A DNA stretch of 50,484 nt, from assembly GCF_000855665.1 (NCBI RefSeq), contig NZ_JXSS01000058.1:1-50484 (forward strand), in the 5' to 3' direction. The position numbers and the translations under genes are program-made. The notes below the pieces were generated by a model that saw only the letters and a list, made by a program, of their open reading frames with translations, ran no database searches and was not told where the DNA came from. The DNA is from Lysobacter sp. A03 (GTDB lineage Bacteria; Pseudomonadota; Gammaproteobacteria; Xanthomonadales; Xanthomonadaceae). How positions within the stretch are numbered: position 1 is the stretch's first letter; each line of letters opens with the position of its first letter. Below are positions 8,842 through 18,978 of this stretch, piece after piece.

Positions 8842-8882
8842 ACAAGGTTCCCCAGCCCCAAATAATATGGTAGCGCAGCCGC

Positions 8883-10760
<1,878 letters not shown>

Positions 10761-10808
10761 ACCGCACGCGGCGGCGTCGCAAGCACCAAAGCGCCACGGC
10801 GCAACCGG

Positions 10809-10829
10809 AGCCCCGCCACCCGCGGGGCT
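10809..10829 (+). terminator. Hairpin terminator after rpoD
   Basis: AGCCCCGC (10809-10816) pairs perfectly with GCGGGGCT (10822-10829) around a 5-nt loop, 49 bp after the rpoD stop. Only a short TT follows, so termination may be partial or Rho-assisted. Confidence 0.55.
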
Positions 10830-10846
10830 TCGCGTATCCGGCAGGC

Positions 10847-10852
10847 TATAAT
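10847..10852 (+). promoter_or_regulatory. -10 box for tRNA-Ile2
   Basis: A perfect TATAAT lies 15 bp before the first base of the tRNA and just after the rpoD terminator hairpin. No convincing -35 is visible at 16-18 bp upstream. Confidence 0.5.
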
Positions 10853-10867
10853 CGGCGGCCGCGACGC

Positions 10868-10943
10868 GGGCCCATAGCTCAATGGTTAGAGCAGAGGACT
10901 CATAATCCTTTGGTTCCAGGTTCGAGTCCTGGTGGGCCCACCA
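10868..10943 (+). tRNA. tRNA-Ile2 (CAT anticodon, read as lysidine-AU)
   Basis: A 76-nt tRNA with an encoded CCA end. The 7-bp acceptor stem pairs GGGCCCA (10868-10874) with TGGGCCC (10933-10939). The D arm is 'AGCTCAATGGTTAGAGC', the anticodon loop is CTCATAA and the T arm is 'CCAGGTTCGAGTCCTGG'. The CAT anticodon could mean Met. However, the D-arm sequence and the anticodon-stem context ('GACTCATAATCC') match the minor isoleucine tRNA (ileX/ileY type), whose C34 is modified to lysidine by TilS so that it reads AUA. Confidence 0.9.
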
Positions 10944-11075
10944 GCGAGGCCGGTGACCCCGTCTATCTAAGCCGATTGACTACGGCCGCGCGTGAGTTCC
11001 GGCTATGTCGCGAGTGTGATCCTTCTGACTCGGCTTCCGATAGAGTCAGCGCATCAGTCCAACCGACACGCGTTC

Positions 11076-11453
11076 ATGCCCTCAGACAAAGCCACCACCT
11101 CCAGCCAGATACTTGACCGGGTCGTCGCGCAGGCCCGCCGTGACGCCGAGCAGCGCGACAAGGGCTATCGGGAGCGCGCGCTGAAGATGTATCCGTGGAT
11201 CTGCGGGCGCTGTGCGCGCGAGTTCACCCGTACCAACCTGCGCGAACTCACGGTGCACCACCGCAATCACGACCACGACTTCAATCCGCCCGACGGCAGC
11301 AACTGGGAGTTGCTGTGCGTGTACTGCCACGACAATGAGCATTCGCGCTACGTGGACTACACCGGCGGCAGCGCGCTGGATGCCGAGGACCGGCCGGCTG
11401 CCGCGACGGGCAATCCATTCGCCAATTTGAAGTCGCTGCTGAAGAAAGATTGA
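11076..11453 (+). CDS. yajD: YajD-family HNH nuclease
   Basis: A 125-aa protein with a zinc-finger HNH fold. The two CxxC-type pairs are 'WICGRCAREF' and 'LLCVYCHDNEH'. The catalytic region between them is 'LTVHHRNHDHDFNPPDGSNW', with HH as the HNH start and Asn in the centre. The C-terminus is Lys-rich. YajD proteins are small, widely conserved putative endonucleases of unknown physiological role. I chose the ATG at 11076 (MPSDKATTSS), where the family similarity begins; the upstream frame has no conserved sequence. It is monocistronic, downstream of tRNA-Ile2. Confidence 0.85.
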   Translation: MPSDKATTSSQILDRVVAQARRDAEQRDKGYRERALKMYPWICGRCAREFTRTNLRELTVHHRNHDHDFNPPDGSNWELLCVYCHDNEHSRYVDYTGGSALDAEDRPAAATGNPFANLKSLLKKD

Positions 11454-11707
11454 GGGCGGTCGGATGCTCGACATTCGTCTTCCGCCTAGTCAGCGAATTT
11501 CCCATCGCATCTGAAGCCTTGGCGCGTCGCGCGAACCCGGCTTCGCGCACGAGGATTACGTGCGCCCGCGTGATGAGAGGCCTTCCGATAGCCGCCCGCA
11601 GCCGCGTTCACCCGCCTGTGATCCGCCGTTGCGCACCGTGCTGACTCCGACGCGCGTGCATCGCCAGCGACTGCACCGCGTCACGACGCTCGGGAAGGGA
11701 TTGGCTC
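11454..11707. other. 254-bp gap between yajD and the FAD oxidoreductase gene
   Basis: I see no coding frame with recognisable content and no strong -10/-35 pair or hairpin. The only clear signal is a purine-rich GGGAAGGG at 11693-11700, a plausible ribosome binding site for the next gene. Confidence 0.5.
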
Positions 11708-12922
11708 ATGGATCTGAAAAGCGGTTACCCGTTCTGGGCGATCAAGAACGGTTTGATGCACGCCTTCGAGCCGCTGGAAACCGACACCCGTTGCGATGTC
11801 GCCATCATTGGCGGTGGCATCAGTGGGGCATTGATCGCCGACACGCTTTCCGCCGCGGGCCACGAGGTGGTCCTGGTCGAGCAGCGCGACATCGGCTGGG
11901 GCAGCACGGCGGCCAGTACGGCGCTGCTGCAGTACGAGATCGACACTCACCTGACCGAGCTGGCCGGGACTCTGGGCGAGGACAACGCGGTGCTGGCCTA
12001 CCGCGCGTGCGTGGACGCAATCGGCCTGCTGGAGGAACTGGCGACCGGGCTTGGCGATGTCGGGTTCCAGACGCGCGACAGCCTCTACTACGCGAGCCGG
12101 CGACGCGACAGATCCCCGCTGCGGGAGGAGTTCGAGCTGCGCCAGAAGCGCGGGTTCGACGTGTCGTGGTTGGACTCGGCTGAGGTCCAGGAACGCTTCG
12201 GAATTTCTGCGCCGGCGGCGATCCTCAACCGCCCGGCCGCGAGCGTGGATCCGTACCGGCTGACCTACCGTCTGCTCGCCCGGCTGCAGGAGCGCGGCGT
12301 GGGGGTGCACGACCGGACCCGCGTCGCCAGCGTGGTCACGCGACCGCGCTCGGTGGATCTGGAGCTCGAGAACGGCGCGCGCCTGAGTGCCGGGCACGTG
12401 ATCGTGGCAGCCGGCTACGAGGGCGAGAACTTCCTGCCCAGGAATGTCGCCACCAACCGCAGCAGCTACGCGTTCGTCACCGATCCGATCAGCCGTGATG
12501 AGCTGGGAGTATTGGCGACCACGATGATGTGGGAGACCGCGCGGCCGTACCTGTATCTGCGCACCACCTCGGACAACCGCCTGCTGGTGGGCGGCGAGGA
12601 TGACCGTCGGGACATCCCCAAGCGCCGCGACGCGATGGTCGACCGCAAGGCGCGGTCTCTGGCGAAGAAGGCGCAGAAGCTGTTTCCGCACCTCAATATC
12701 ACTCCGACGTTCTCCTGGGCGGGGACGTTTGCCGAGACCAGCGACGGCCTTCCGTATTTCGGGCCCCACCCGGCGACCGGTCCGCGGATGCTTTTCGCCA
12801 TGGCCTACGGCGGCAACGGCATCACCTACTCGATGCTGGGCGCGGGCCTGCTGCGCGCGCTGGTGGAGGGCAGGCCGCATCGCCTGGCGCCGCTGTTCAC
12901 CTTCGACCGATTGAACGTCTAA
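11708..12922 (+). CDS. FAD-dependent oxidoreductase (DAO family)
   Basis: A 404-aa DAO-superfamily flavoprotein. The N-terminal FAD-binding dinucleotide fold is 'CDVAIIGGGISGALIADTL', followed by 'VVLVEQRDIGWGSTAASTAL', typical of DadA/ThiO/glycine-oxidase-like enzymes. A second FAD-binding segment is 'AGHVIVAAGYEGENFL', and the C-terminal flavin site is 'SWAGTFAETSDGLPYFG' with 'FAMAYGGNGITYSMLGAG'. The substrate (amine, amino acid or other) is not apparent. The short N-terminal motif 'LKSGYPFWAIKNGL' before the FAD domain is seen in some stand-alone members. It is monocistronic and converges with rep 39 bp downstream. Confidence 0.85.
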   Translation: MDLKSGYPFWAIKNGLMHAFEPLETDTRCDVAIIGGGISGALIADTLSAAGHEVVLVEQRDIGWGSTAASTALLQYEIDTHLTELAGTLGEDNAVLAYRACVDAIGLLEELATGLGDVGFQTRDSLYYASRRRDRSPLREEFELRQKRGFDVSWLDSAEVQERFGISAPAAILNRPAASVDPYRLTYRLLARLQERGVGVHDRTRVASVVTRPRSVDLELENGARLSAGHVIVAAGYEGENFLPRNVATNRSSYAFVTDPISRDELGVLATTMMWETARPYLYLRTTSDNRLLVGGEDDRRDIPKRRDAMVDRKARSLAKKAQKLFPHLNITPTFSWAGTFAETSDGLPYFGPHPATGPRMLFAMAYGGNGITYSMLGAGLLRALVEGRPHRLAPLFTFDRLNV

Positions 12923-12961
12923 CCGATCCGCGGAGTCCAAGGCGATGGTCGCGCCACCGGC

Positions 12962-14941
12962 TCAGCTGTCCAGCAACGCCCGGATCGCCGCCAGTCCTGC
13001 GGCCGCCCGTTCCTGCTTGTGCGCCGCGTCGGCCACCGGGTCGGCGCCGTCGCGCTGGACCTCGGCCACCGGCAACTCGTCGAGAAAGCGGCTGGGCTTG
13101 AGGCGGATGGTGTCGCCCCATTTCTGCGCCTTCTTCGAATACGACAGCCACAGCCGTTCCTTGGCCCGGGTGATGCCGACGTACAACAGGCGGCGTTCCT
13201 CCTCCAGGCTGCCTTCATCCAGGGCGGCATCGTGCGGCAGGGTCCCGTCCTCCACGCCGACGATGAACACGTAGCGGAACTCCAGGCCCTTGGCGCCGTG
13301 CAGGCTCATCAGGCGGACCTGGTTTCCGGCCTCGCCCTTGTCGGCGTGGGACAGCAATGCCAGCTGGGCGGCCAGTTCGCCGGGGCCCGCCCCTTTGCCC
13401 CCGTCGAACCAGTCGGCGAGCTCTTCCAGGTTGGCCTTGCGGCGCTGGAACGAGGCTTCGTCCTTGCACTGGGCGCGGATCGCCAGCAGCAGGCCGGACT
13501 TCTCCGCCAGCACCCGCACCAGCTCGGATGGCGGTAGTTTGCGCGCGTCCTCGCGCAGGCCGCGGACGATACCGACAAAGGTGTTGAGCGCGTTGCCAGC
13601 ACGGGGCGGCAGTTGCTGCAGGGCGCCGACCGACTCGGCGGCGCGGGACATCGGCATGCCGGCACGCTGGGCCAGTTCGGCCAGCCGCGCCAGCGTGGTG
13701 GCACCGACCTCGCGCTTGGGCGAGGTCACCGCGCGCAGGAACGCCGCATCGTCGTCGGGGTTGGCGATGAGGCGCAGCCAGGACATTGCGTCCTTGACCT
13801 CGCCACGCTCGAGGAAGGCGGTGCCGCCGGTCAGGTGGTAGGGCACGCCGACCTGCTGCAAGGCCTTCTCCAACGCGCGCGACTGGAAATTGCCGCGGAA
13901 CAGGATGCAGAAATCGCTCCACGGCGCCTGCCGGGCGGTGGCGGTGAACTGGATCTCGGCGGCGACCTTCTCCGCCTCATGGGCGTTGTCGCGGCATTCC
14001 CAGATGCGGATGCGCTCGCCGTCGGCCTGCTCGCTCCACAGGGTCTTGAGGTGGGTATGCGGGTTGTTGGCGATCAACGCGTTGGCCGCGCGCAGCACGC
14101 GGTTGGAGCAGCGGTAGTTCTGCTCCAGCTTGATGACCCGCAGGCTCGGGTAATCGCTCTCCAGCGACAACAGGTTGTCGGGATTGGCGCCGCGCCAGGC
14201 ATAGATGGACTGGTCATCGTCGCCCACCACGGTGAACAGTCCGGTCGGCCCGGCCAGCGCCTTGAGCAGCCGGTACTGGGCGTCGTTGGTGTCCTGACAC
14301 TCGTCCACCAGCAGGTAGCCGATGCGCTCGCGCCAGGCCAGCGCGCACTCCTCGTCGGACTCCAGCAGTTGCACCGGCAGGCGGATCAGGTCATCGAAGT
14401 CGACCGCGTTGAAGGTGGTCAGGCGGGCCTGATACAGCGCATAGACCGTGGCGGCCTCAACTTCGCGCGCACTCCGCGCCTCGGCCATCGCCTGTTCGGG
14501 CGACAGGCCGGCGTTCTTTGCGCGCGAGATCAGGTTGCGCATGCCGTCCAGCACGTCCGGCTTGGTGCCCACGCCCAGCAGGTCCTTGATCTGCGCGGCG
14601 CTGTCGTCGCTGTCGAAGATCGAGAAACCGCGGCGCAGGCCGAGTTTGGCGTGCTCGATCTGCAGGAAGCGCAGTCCGAGCGCATGGAAGGTCGAGATCG
14701 TCAGCCCTTCGGCGCCGTCGCCACGGATGCGCTTGGCGACGCGCTCGCGCATCTCCTTGGCCGACTTGTTGGTGAAGGTGATCGCGGCGATGCGCCGGGC
14801 GGGCATTCGCCCGGACGCGATCAGGTGGGCGATCTTCTCCACGATCACGCGGGTTTTGCCGCTGCCGGCGCCGGCGAGCACCAGCAGGGGGCCTTCGACG
14901 TGTTCGACGGCGGCGCGTTGTGGGGGATTGAGGCCGTGCAT
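12962..14941 (-). CDS. rep: ATP-dependent DNA helicase Rep
   Basis: A 659-aa UvrD/Rep superfamily 1 helicase, a 3'-to-5' translocase that helps replication forks past obstacles. Motif I is 'AGAGSGKTR' (Lys29) after the Q-motif 'LNPPQRAAV'. Motif Ia is 'ITFTNKSAKEM'. Motif II is 'LLVDECQDTN' (Asp213/Glu214). Motif III is 'VVGDDDQSIYAWRGA', motif IV 'LEQNYRCS', and motif V 'LMSLHGAKGLEF'. Motif VI is 'EERRLLYVGITRAKERLWL'. Its length and the 'VGDDDQSIYAWRGANPDN' variant favour Rep over UvrD or PcrA. The ATG at 14941 starts directly at the conserved N-terminus. It diverges from the Sel1-like gene. Confidence 0.93.
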   Translation of the reverse strand: MHGLNPPQRAAVEHVEGPLLVLAGAGSGKTRVIVEKIAHLIASGRMPARRIAAITFTNKSAKEMRERVAKRIRGDGAEGLTISTFHALGLRFLQIEHAKLGLRRGFSIFDSDDSAAQIKDLLGVGTKPDVLDGMRNLISRAKNAGLSPEQAMAEARSAREVEAATVYALYQARLTTFNAVDFDDLIRLPVQLLESDEECALAWRERIGYLLVDECQDTNDAQYRLLKALAGPTGLFTVVGDDDQSIYAWRGANPDNLLSLESDYPSLRVIKLEQNYRCSNRVLRAANALIANNPHTHLKTLWSEQADGERIRIWECRDNAHEAEKVAAEIQFTATARQAPWSDFCILFRGNFQSRALEKALQQVGVPYHLTGGTAFLERGEVKDAMSWLRLIANPDDDAAFLRAVTSPKREVGATTLARLAELAQRAGMPMSRAAESVGALQQLPPRAGNALNTFVGIVRGLREDARKLPPSELVRVLAEKSGLLLAIRAQCKDEASFQRRKANLEELADWFDGGKGAGPGELAAQLALLSHADKGEAGNQVRLMSLHGAKGLEFRYVFIVGVEDGTLPHDAALDEGSLEEERRLLYVGITRAKERLWLSYSKKAQKWGDTIRLKPSRFLDELPVAEVQRDGADPVADAAHKQERAAAGLAAIRALLDS

Positions 14942-15047
14942 GGAGGACTGCGGTCACGCGATGGAGCGGCCGGGCAGTTTACCCCGGCGCCGCTGGCCAC
15001 TACCTTGTCAGCTACCCCTGTTGGCTTTCATCGCTCAAGGATCACGG

Positions 15048-15770
15048 ATGTTCCCTCAGCTGCTGTTGCGCGCCCTGCTCGCGTCGTCTCTGTTTGCCCT
15101 TGCTTTCACCGCCATTGCGGCGCCCCCTGCGGAGGATCCGCTGGACGACCCGGTGATGCTGTCCGCAGGCTTCCTCGCCGGCCACCCCGACCTGAACTAC
15201 CGCATAGAGGGCCAGAAGGCGCTCGACGACGGCCGGTTGGAAGACGCGCTGGCGTACTTCCGGCGCGCCAGCCTGTACGCCGACAAGGCCTCCCAGGCGA
15301 TGGTCGGGGAGATGCTGTGGAAGGGCCGCGGCACCGCGGTGGACCGGGCGCTGGCCTACGCGTGGATGGACCTGGCGGCCGAGCGCGGCTATCGCGGCTT
15401 CCTGCGGTTCCGCGAACAGTATTGGGAACAGTTGGACGAGGCCGAGCGCGAGCGCGCGGTGGTTGAAGGACAGGCGATCTACGCGCGCTACGGTGATGCG
15501 GTGGCCCAGCCGCGGATCGCAGCGGTCCTGAGGCGAGCACGCAGCCGCGTTACCGGCAGCCGGACCGGGTTTGTGGGCTCGCTGAAGATCATCACCACCG
15601 GTCCGGCCGGGGAGTCGATCAGCATCGACGGGTCCAAATTCCACGACGAGCGCTACTGGGATCCGAAGCAGTACGCGGCATGGCAGGACAGCATCTGGAT
15701 GAACCCGCGCGTGGGCACGGTCAATGTGGGCGAGACCGAAGTGCTGCCCAGGCAGGACCCCGGTTCCTGA
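15048..15770 (+). CDS. Secreted Sel1-like/TPR repeat protein
   Basis: A 240-aa exported protein. A signal peptide (hydrophobic 'LLLRALLASSLFALAFTAIA', cleavage near AIA-AP) is followed by Sel1/TPR-like helices at about residues 55-115: 'GQKALDDGRLEDALAYFRRA' and 'MVGEMLWKGRGTAVDRALAYAWMDLAAERG'. The last third has no recognised domain. The ATG at 15048 gives a complete signal peptide. Periplasmic Sel1-like proteins act as protein-interaction scaffolds; this partner is unknown. Only 17 bp separate it from tdk, so the two are probably co-transcribed. Confidence 0.75.
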   Translation: MFPQLLLRALLASSLFALAFTAIAAPPAEDPLDDPVMLSAGFLAGHPDLNYRIEGQKALDDGRLEDALAYFRRASLYADKASQAMVGEMLWKGRGTAVDRALAYAWMDLAAERGYRGFLRFREQYWEQLDEAERERAVVEGQAIYARYGDAVAQPRIAAVLRRARSRVTGSRTGFVGSLKIITTGPAGESISIDGSKFHDERYWDPKQYAAWQDSIWMNPRVGTVNVGETEVLPRQDPGS

Positions 15771-15787
15771 TCGCCTAAAATGCCGGC

Positions 15788-16423
15788 ATGGCCAAGCTCT
15801 ATTTCTATTATTCGGCGATGAACGCCGGCAAGACCACCAACCTGCTGCAGTCGGCGCACAACTACCGCGAGCGCGGGATGCGGGTGCTGATCCTGGCGCC
15901 GCAGCTGGACAGTCGCGCCGGCAGCGGCACGGTGGCCTCGCGGATCGGCCTGAGCGCACCGGCCATGACCTTCACCCCCGAGCAGGACCTGCAATCGCTG
16001 GTCGCGGCCGACATAGCCGCCCACGGCGAGCTGCACTGCGTGCTGGTGGACGAGGCGCAGTTCCTGCACAAGCCGCAGGTCTGGCAGCTGAGCGAGGTGG
16101 TGGACGCCTTCGCTATCCCGGTGCTGTGCTACGGCCTGCGCACGGACTTCCGCGGAGAGCTTTTCGAGGGCAGCCAGTACCTGCTGGCCTGGGCGGACGA
16201 GATCAGCGAGATCAAGACGATCTGCCACAGTGGCAGCAAGGCGACCATGACGGTGCGCGTGGATGGGCAGGGCCGCGCGGTACGTGACGGGCCGCAGGTC
16301 GAGATCGGCGGCAACGACCGCTACCTGTCGGTATCGCGCGCCGAGTACAAGAAGGTGGTCCGCGGCGAGGGTGTGATCACCCCGCTGCAGCCTTCGCTGG
16401 CCTTGCCGCCGGGGAAGGGCTGA
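15788..16423 (+). CDS. tdk: Thymidine kinase, type II
   Basis: A 211-aa enzyme that phosphorylates thymidine for dNTP salvage. The P-loop is '[14 protein letters not shown]', the catalytic Glu region is '[10 protein letters not shown]', and the highly conserved '[20 protein letters not shown]' follows. Unlike the E. coli enzyme, the structural zinc site looks degraded. The first pair (E. coli ICFC) reads ICHS here, and the second pair (E. coli SVCRKHY) reads SVSRAEY, so three of four ligands are gone. The core catalytic residues are intact. The last 103 bp overlap, antisense, the 3' end of the kinase gene. Confidence 0.95.
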   Translation: MAKLYFYYSAMNAGKTTNLLQSAHNYRERGMRVLILAPQLDSRAGSGTVASRIGLSAPAMTFTPEQDLQSLVAADIAAHGELHCVLVDEAQFLHKPQVWQLSEVVDAFAIPVLCYGLRTDFRGELFEGSQYLLAWADEISEIKTICHSGSKATMTVRVDGQGRAVRDGPQVEIGGNDRYLSVSRAEYKKVVRGEGVITPLQPSLALPPGKG

Positions 16424-18267
16424 CACCGCGCGTCCTCCTGCGGACCGAGCAGGATCGTCGTCAGCCGTCCCAGACCGTCGTCCTGCGTAATCGAGGACGC
16501 ATCGTCGGCAACGTGGAGAGACGCCACGCGTTGAAAGATGGGCTCTGACCGCTGCGAGCGCGCAAGGGCGGTCTGGCAGCGCGACAGCTGGGCACGGAAA
16601 GCCGCCGTGGGCAGCGGCAACGCCAGCGGGTGCTGGGCGATGTGCGCACGAGCAGGTTGCATGACCTCGATGCAGCCGGCGGGATCGCCGAGCAACTCGG
16701 CCACCCTGCCGCGCTGGGTGAGCGAGTCCAGTTGCAGCTGCTCGGGGACCGGCTGCAGCGCGGCCAGCAGGACTGCCTGACGGTCCAGCAGTGCCTGCGC
16801 CTGCAGCGGCTCGTCCAGGCTGATGTGCAGCCCGGCGACTACGCCAAGCACCTCGGCGAGCGCTGCTGGCTGGTCCGCCAGTTCACGTTCGCCCCGCTCC
16901 ACCGCGGTCGCCAGCAGGGTGCGCATGTCCATTGGCTCACCCTCGCGGGTGCCGCCGGCACTTTCCAGCACGCCGATCATGAATGCCTGGATGGCCTGCG
17001 CCCGCGCCGCCTCGATCACCGCCTGGCGGGACTGCCACAGTCCCATCACCAGGGCGACGGTGAGGACGACGGTGGTCAGCGAGCCGGTGGCCAGCTGCCA
17101 GCGGTGGCGGCCGATGAACTTGCCCATCCGGTAGCGCCAGCTCTGCGCTCGCGCCCGTACGGGCCGGCCGCTGGCGTAGCGAAGCAGGTCCTGCGCCAGC
17201 GCCTCCACCGACGGATAGCGCCGCTCGGGCGGCTTTGACAGGGCTTTCAGGACGATGTTGTCCAGATCCCCCGCCAGCAGGCGCGAGCGCCGGCGAAGTG
17301 CCAGTGGATCCGGCGCATTCCCCATCGGGGTCGCTCCACTGGGGTGCAGCATCGCCTGCGACGGCCGCACGGGATCGTGCAGCAGGATCGATTCCTCCCA
17401 GGCGGCGTCGCTGCCGCGGGCGGGGCGGTAGGGCTTGGCGTCGACCAGCAGTTCGTACAGCACCACGCCGAGTGAATAGACGTCGGTCATCGTGGTGACC
17501 GGTTCGCCGCGGATCTGCTCGGGCGCGGCATAGTGCAGGGTGAACGCGCGAGTGCCGGTGCGGGTACGCTCTGGCCCACTGTCGCTCTCGCTGTCGAGAA
17601 GCTTGGCGATGCCGAAATCGAGCAGGCGCACATCACCGGCCGGGGTGACCAGGATGTTGGAGGGTTTCAGGTCGCGATGGACGATCAGGTTGGCGTGGGC
17701 ATGGCTGACCGCGGCGCAGACCTGCTCGAACATCTGCAGCCGCGTCACCAGGGGCGTGTCGTGCTCGCGGCAGTAGTCGGTGATGGGAATGCCGTCGATG
17801 TACTCCAGGGCGAGGTAGGGCAGGCCCTCGCTGCTGATGCCGGCGTCCAGCAGGCGGGCGATGTGCGGGTGGGCGAGCCGGGCGAGGATCTGGCGCTCGC
17901 GGGTGAAGCGCAGGCGCAGGTTGGTGTCCACCAGTCCCGGGCGCAGCAGCTTCAGGCCTACCCGGCGCTGGTAGAGGCCGTCCGCGCGCGAGGCCAGCCA
18001 GACCTGGCCCATCCCGCCCTCTCCCAGCAGGTGTTCCAGCCGGTAGGGGCCGACCTGGCGGCCGGGCATGACCAGCTGGCTGGGTTTCAGTGCCGGCTCG
18101 GAGAGGAAGTCCTCGTCCTCATCCAGCGCGATCAGCGCGGCCAACTCGTCGGCCAGCTCGGAGTCCTCGGCTCGCACAGCCCGCAGGCGCCGCTCGCGAT
18201 CGACCGCGTCCAGCCCGAACAGCTCGTCGAGCAGGGGGGAGATCCGTTGCCATCGTGCAGGGTCCAT
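16321..18267 (-). CDS. Membrane Ser/Thr protein kinase (PknB-type) with shortened C-terminus
   Basis: A 648-aa eukaryotic-like kinase. The kinase domain has '[14 protein letters not shown]' (Gly loop), the ATP Lys in 'VGLKLLRPG' (Lys106), the catalytic '[12 protein letters not shown]' (Asp199), '[10 protein letters not shown]' (DFG) and '[10 protein letters not shown]'. One transmembrane segment follows the 'RHRWQLATG' region, then a helical sensor-like region with TPR character. Relatives usually carry several hundred more residues of TPR repeats. Here the frame ends inside antisense tdk, so the C-terminus is probably cut. I chose the ATG at 18267, the start of the conserved '[15 protein letters not shown]'. 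It follows the sigma gene by 50 bp. Such kinases activate their ECF partner by phosphorylation in described systems. Confidence 0.85.
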   Translation of the reverse strand: MDPARWQRISPLLDELFGLDAVDRERRLRAVRAEDSELADELAALIALDEDEDFLSEPALKPSQLVMPGRQVGPYRLEHLLGEGGMGQVWLASRADGLYQRRVGLKLLRPGLVDTNLRLRFTRERQILARLAHPHIARLLDAGISSEGLPYLALEYIDGIPITDYCREHDTPLVTRLQMFEQVCAAVSHAHANLIVHRDLKPSNILVTPAGDVRLLDFGIAKLLDSESDSGPERTRTGTRAFTLHYAAPEQIRGEPVTTMTDVYSLGVVLYELLVDAKPYRPARGSDAAWEESILLHDPVRPSQAMLHPSGATPMGNAPDPLALRRRSRLLAGDLDNIVLKALSKPPERRYPSVEALAQDLLRYASGRPVRARAQSWRYRMGKFIGRHRWQLATGSLTTVVLTVALVMGLWQSRQAVIEAARAQAIQAFMIGVLESAGGTREGEPMDMRTLLATAVERGERELADQPAALAEVLGVVAGLHISLDEPLQAQALLDRQAVLLAALQPVPEQLQLDSLTQRGRVAELLGDPAGCIEVMQPARAHIAQHPLALPLPTAAFRAQLSRCQTALARSQRSEPIFQRVASLHVADDASSITQDDGLGRLTTILLGPQEDARCQPFPGGKASEGCSGVITPSPRTTFLYSARDTDR

Positions 18268-18317
18268 GAGGCTTCCCCATTTGCGTCCGGGCGCGTTGCG
18301 GGATTGCCGCCCGGAAG

Positions 18318-18890
18318 TCAGTCTTGAGGTGCGTCGCGCAGCGAAGCCAGCAGGAACACGCGGGCTTTCTGCCAGTCGCGCCGGATGCTGCGTTCCGAGC
18401 GGTCCATCACCGCGGAGATTTCCGGTTCCGAGAGCCCGCCGAAGTAGCGCAGTTCCACCAGTTGCGCGAGCTTGGGATCGACCTGGGTGAGGCGGGTCAA
18501 GGCGATGTCCAGCGCCAGCATCTCGTCGTCCAGCCGGATTCCACCTTCCAGGTCCTCGGGCAGGTCGGTGACGCGGTGAAGGTCGCCTCCGCGTTTCTGC
18601 GCCAGGCGCTGGCGCGCGTAGTCCACCACCACCGATCGCATCGCGGTGGCGGCATAGGCGAAGAAGTGTGCGCGGTCGTCGAACTGCGCTTCGCGTTTGC
18701 CCCACAGCTTCAGATAGGCCTCGTGCACGAGCGCGGTCGCATCGAGGGTCTGGCCGCGCTGCTCGGCCAACTGGCGCCGGGCCATGCCGTGCAGCTCGTG
18801 ATAAAGGGCGGAGAGCACCTCATCGAGTGCGCCGCGGCCGCCGCCACGGGCTTCTTGCAGAAGCTGGGTAATGTCGCCGCTGTCGGCCAT
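18318..18890 (-). CDS. ECF sigma factor partnered with the adjacent kinase (ECF43-like)
   Basis: A 190-aa sigma-70 family ECF protein. Region 2 is 'TLDATALVHEAYLKLWG...HFFAYAATAMRSVVVDYAR', and region 4 is 'QLVELRYFGGLSEPEISAVMDRSERSIRRDWQKAR'. In the usual ECF region 2.2 the acidic stretch DAED contacts core RNA polymerase; here it reads DATA, with Thr at position 52. Described kinase-activated sigma factors of the ECF43 type (Vibrio EcfP, Xanthomonas EcfK) lack these acids and gain charge by Thr phosphorylation. I chose the ATG at 18890 because GGAAGGG lies just upstream. No anti-sigma gene is nearby; the kinase follows at 50 bp. Confidence 0.88.
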   Translation of the reverse strand: MADSGDITQLLQEARGGGRGALDEVLSALYHELHGMARRQLAEQRGQTLDATALVHEAYLKLWGKREAQFDDRAHFFAYAATAMRSVVVDYARQRLAQKRGGDLHRVTDLPEDLEGGIRLDDEMLALDIALTRLTQVDPKLAQLVELRYFGGLSEPEISAVMDRSERSIRRDWQKARVFLLASLRDAPQD

Positions 18891-18927
18891 GGCACGTCCC
18901 TTCCTTGTGACGTTCAATATAGCGCGT

Positions 18928-18943
18928 TGTGACGGATGTCACG
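18928..18943 (-). promoter_or_regulatory. CRP/Clp-like site upstream of the ECF sigma gene
   Basis: TGTGACGGATGTCACG matches the CRP/Clp consensus TGTGA-N6-TCACA at nine of ten positions. It lies 38 bp upstream of the sigma ATG. On the minus strand it is followed by TATATT (18915-18920), a possible -10. The octamer TTGTGACG also recurs at 18905-18912, 22 bp away, giving two direct repeats that flank the -10. Confidence 0.45.
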
Positions 18944-18978
18944 AAAGCGCGGGGGAAACCCCTACGATCAGCACCGGT

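Noticed and set aside
10868-10943. tRNA-Met, from the CAT anticodon
   Set aside because: D-arm and anticodon-stem sequence match the minor Ile tRNA that is modified to lysidine, not initiator or elongator Met.
10976-11009. Promoter for yajD from TTGACT and TATGTC
   Set aside because: The spacing is over 20 bp, too long for a sigma-70 promoter.
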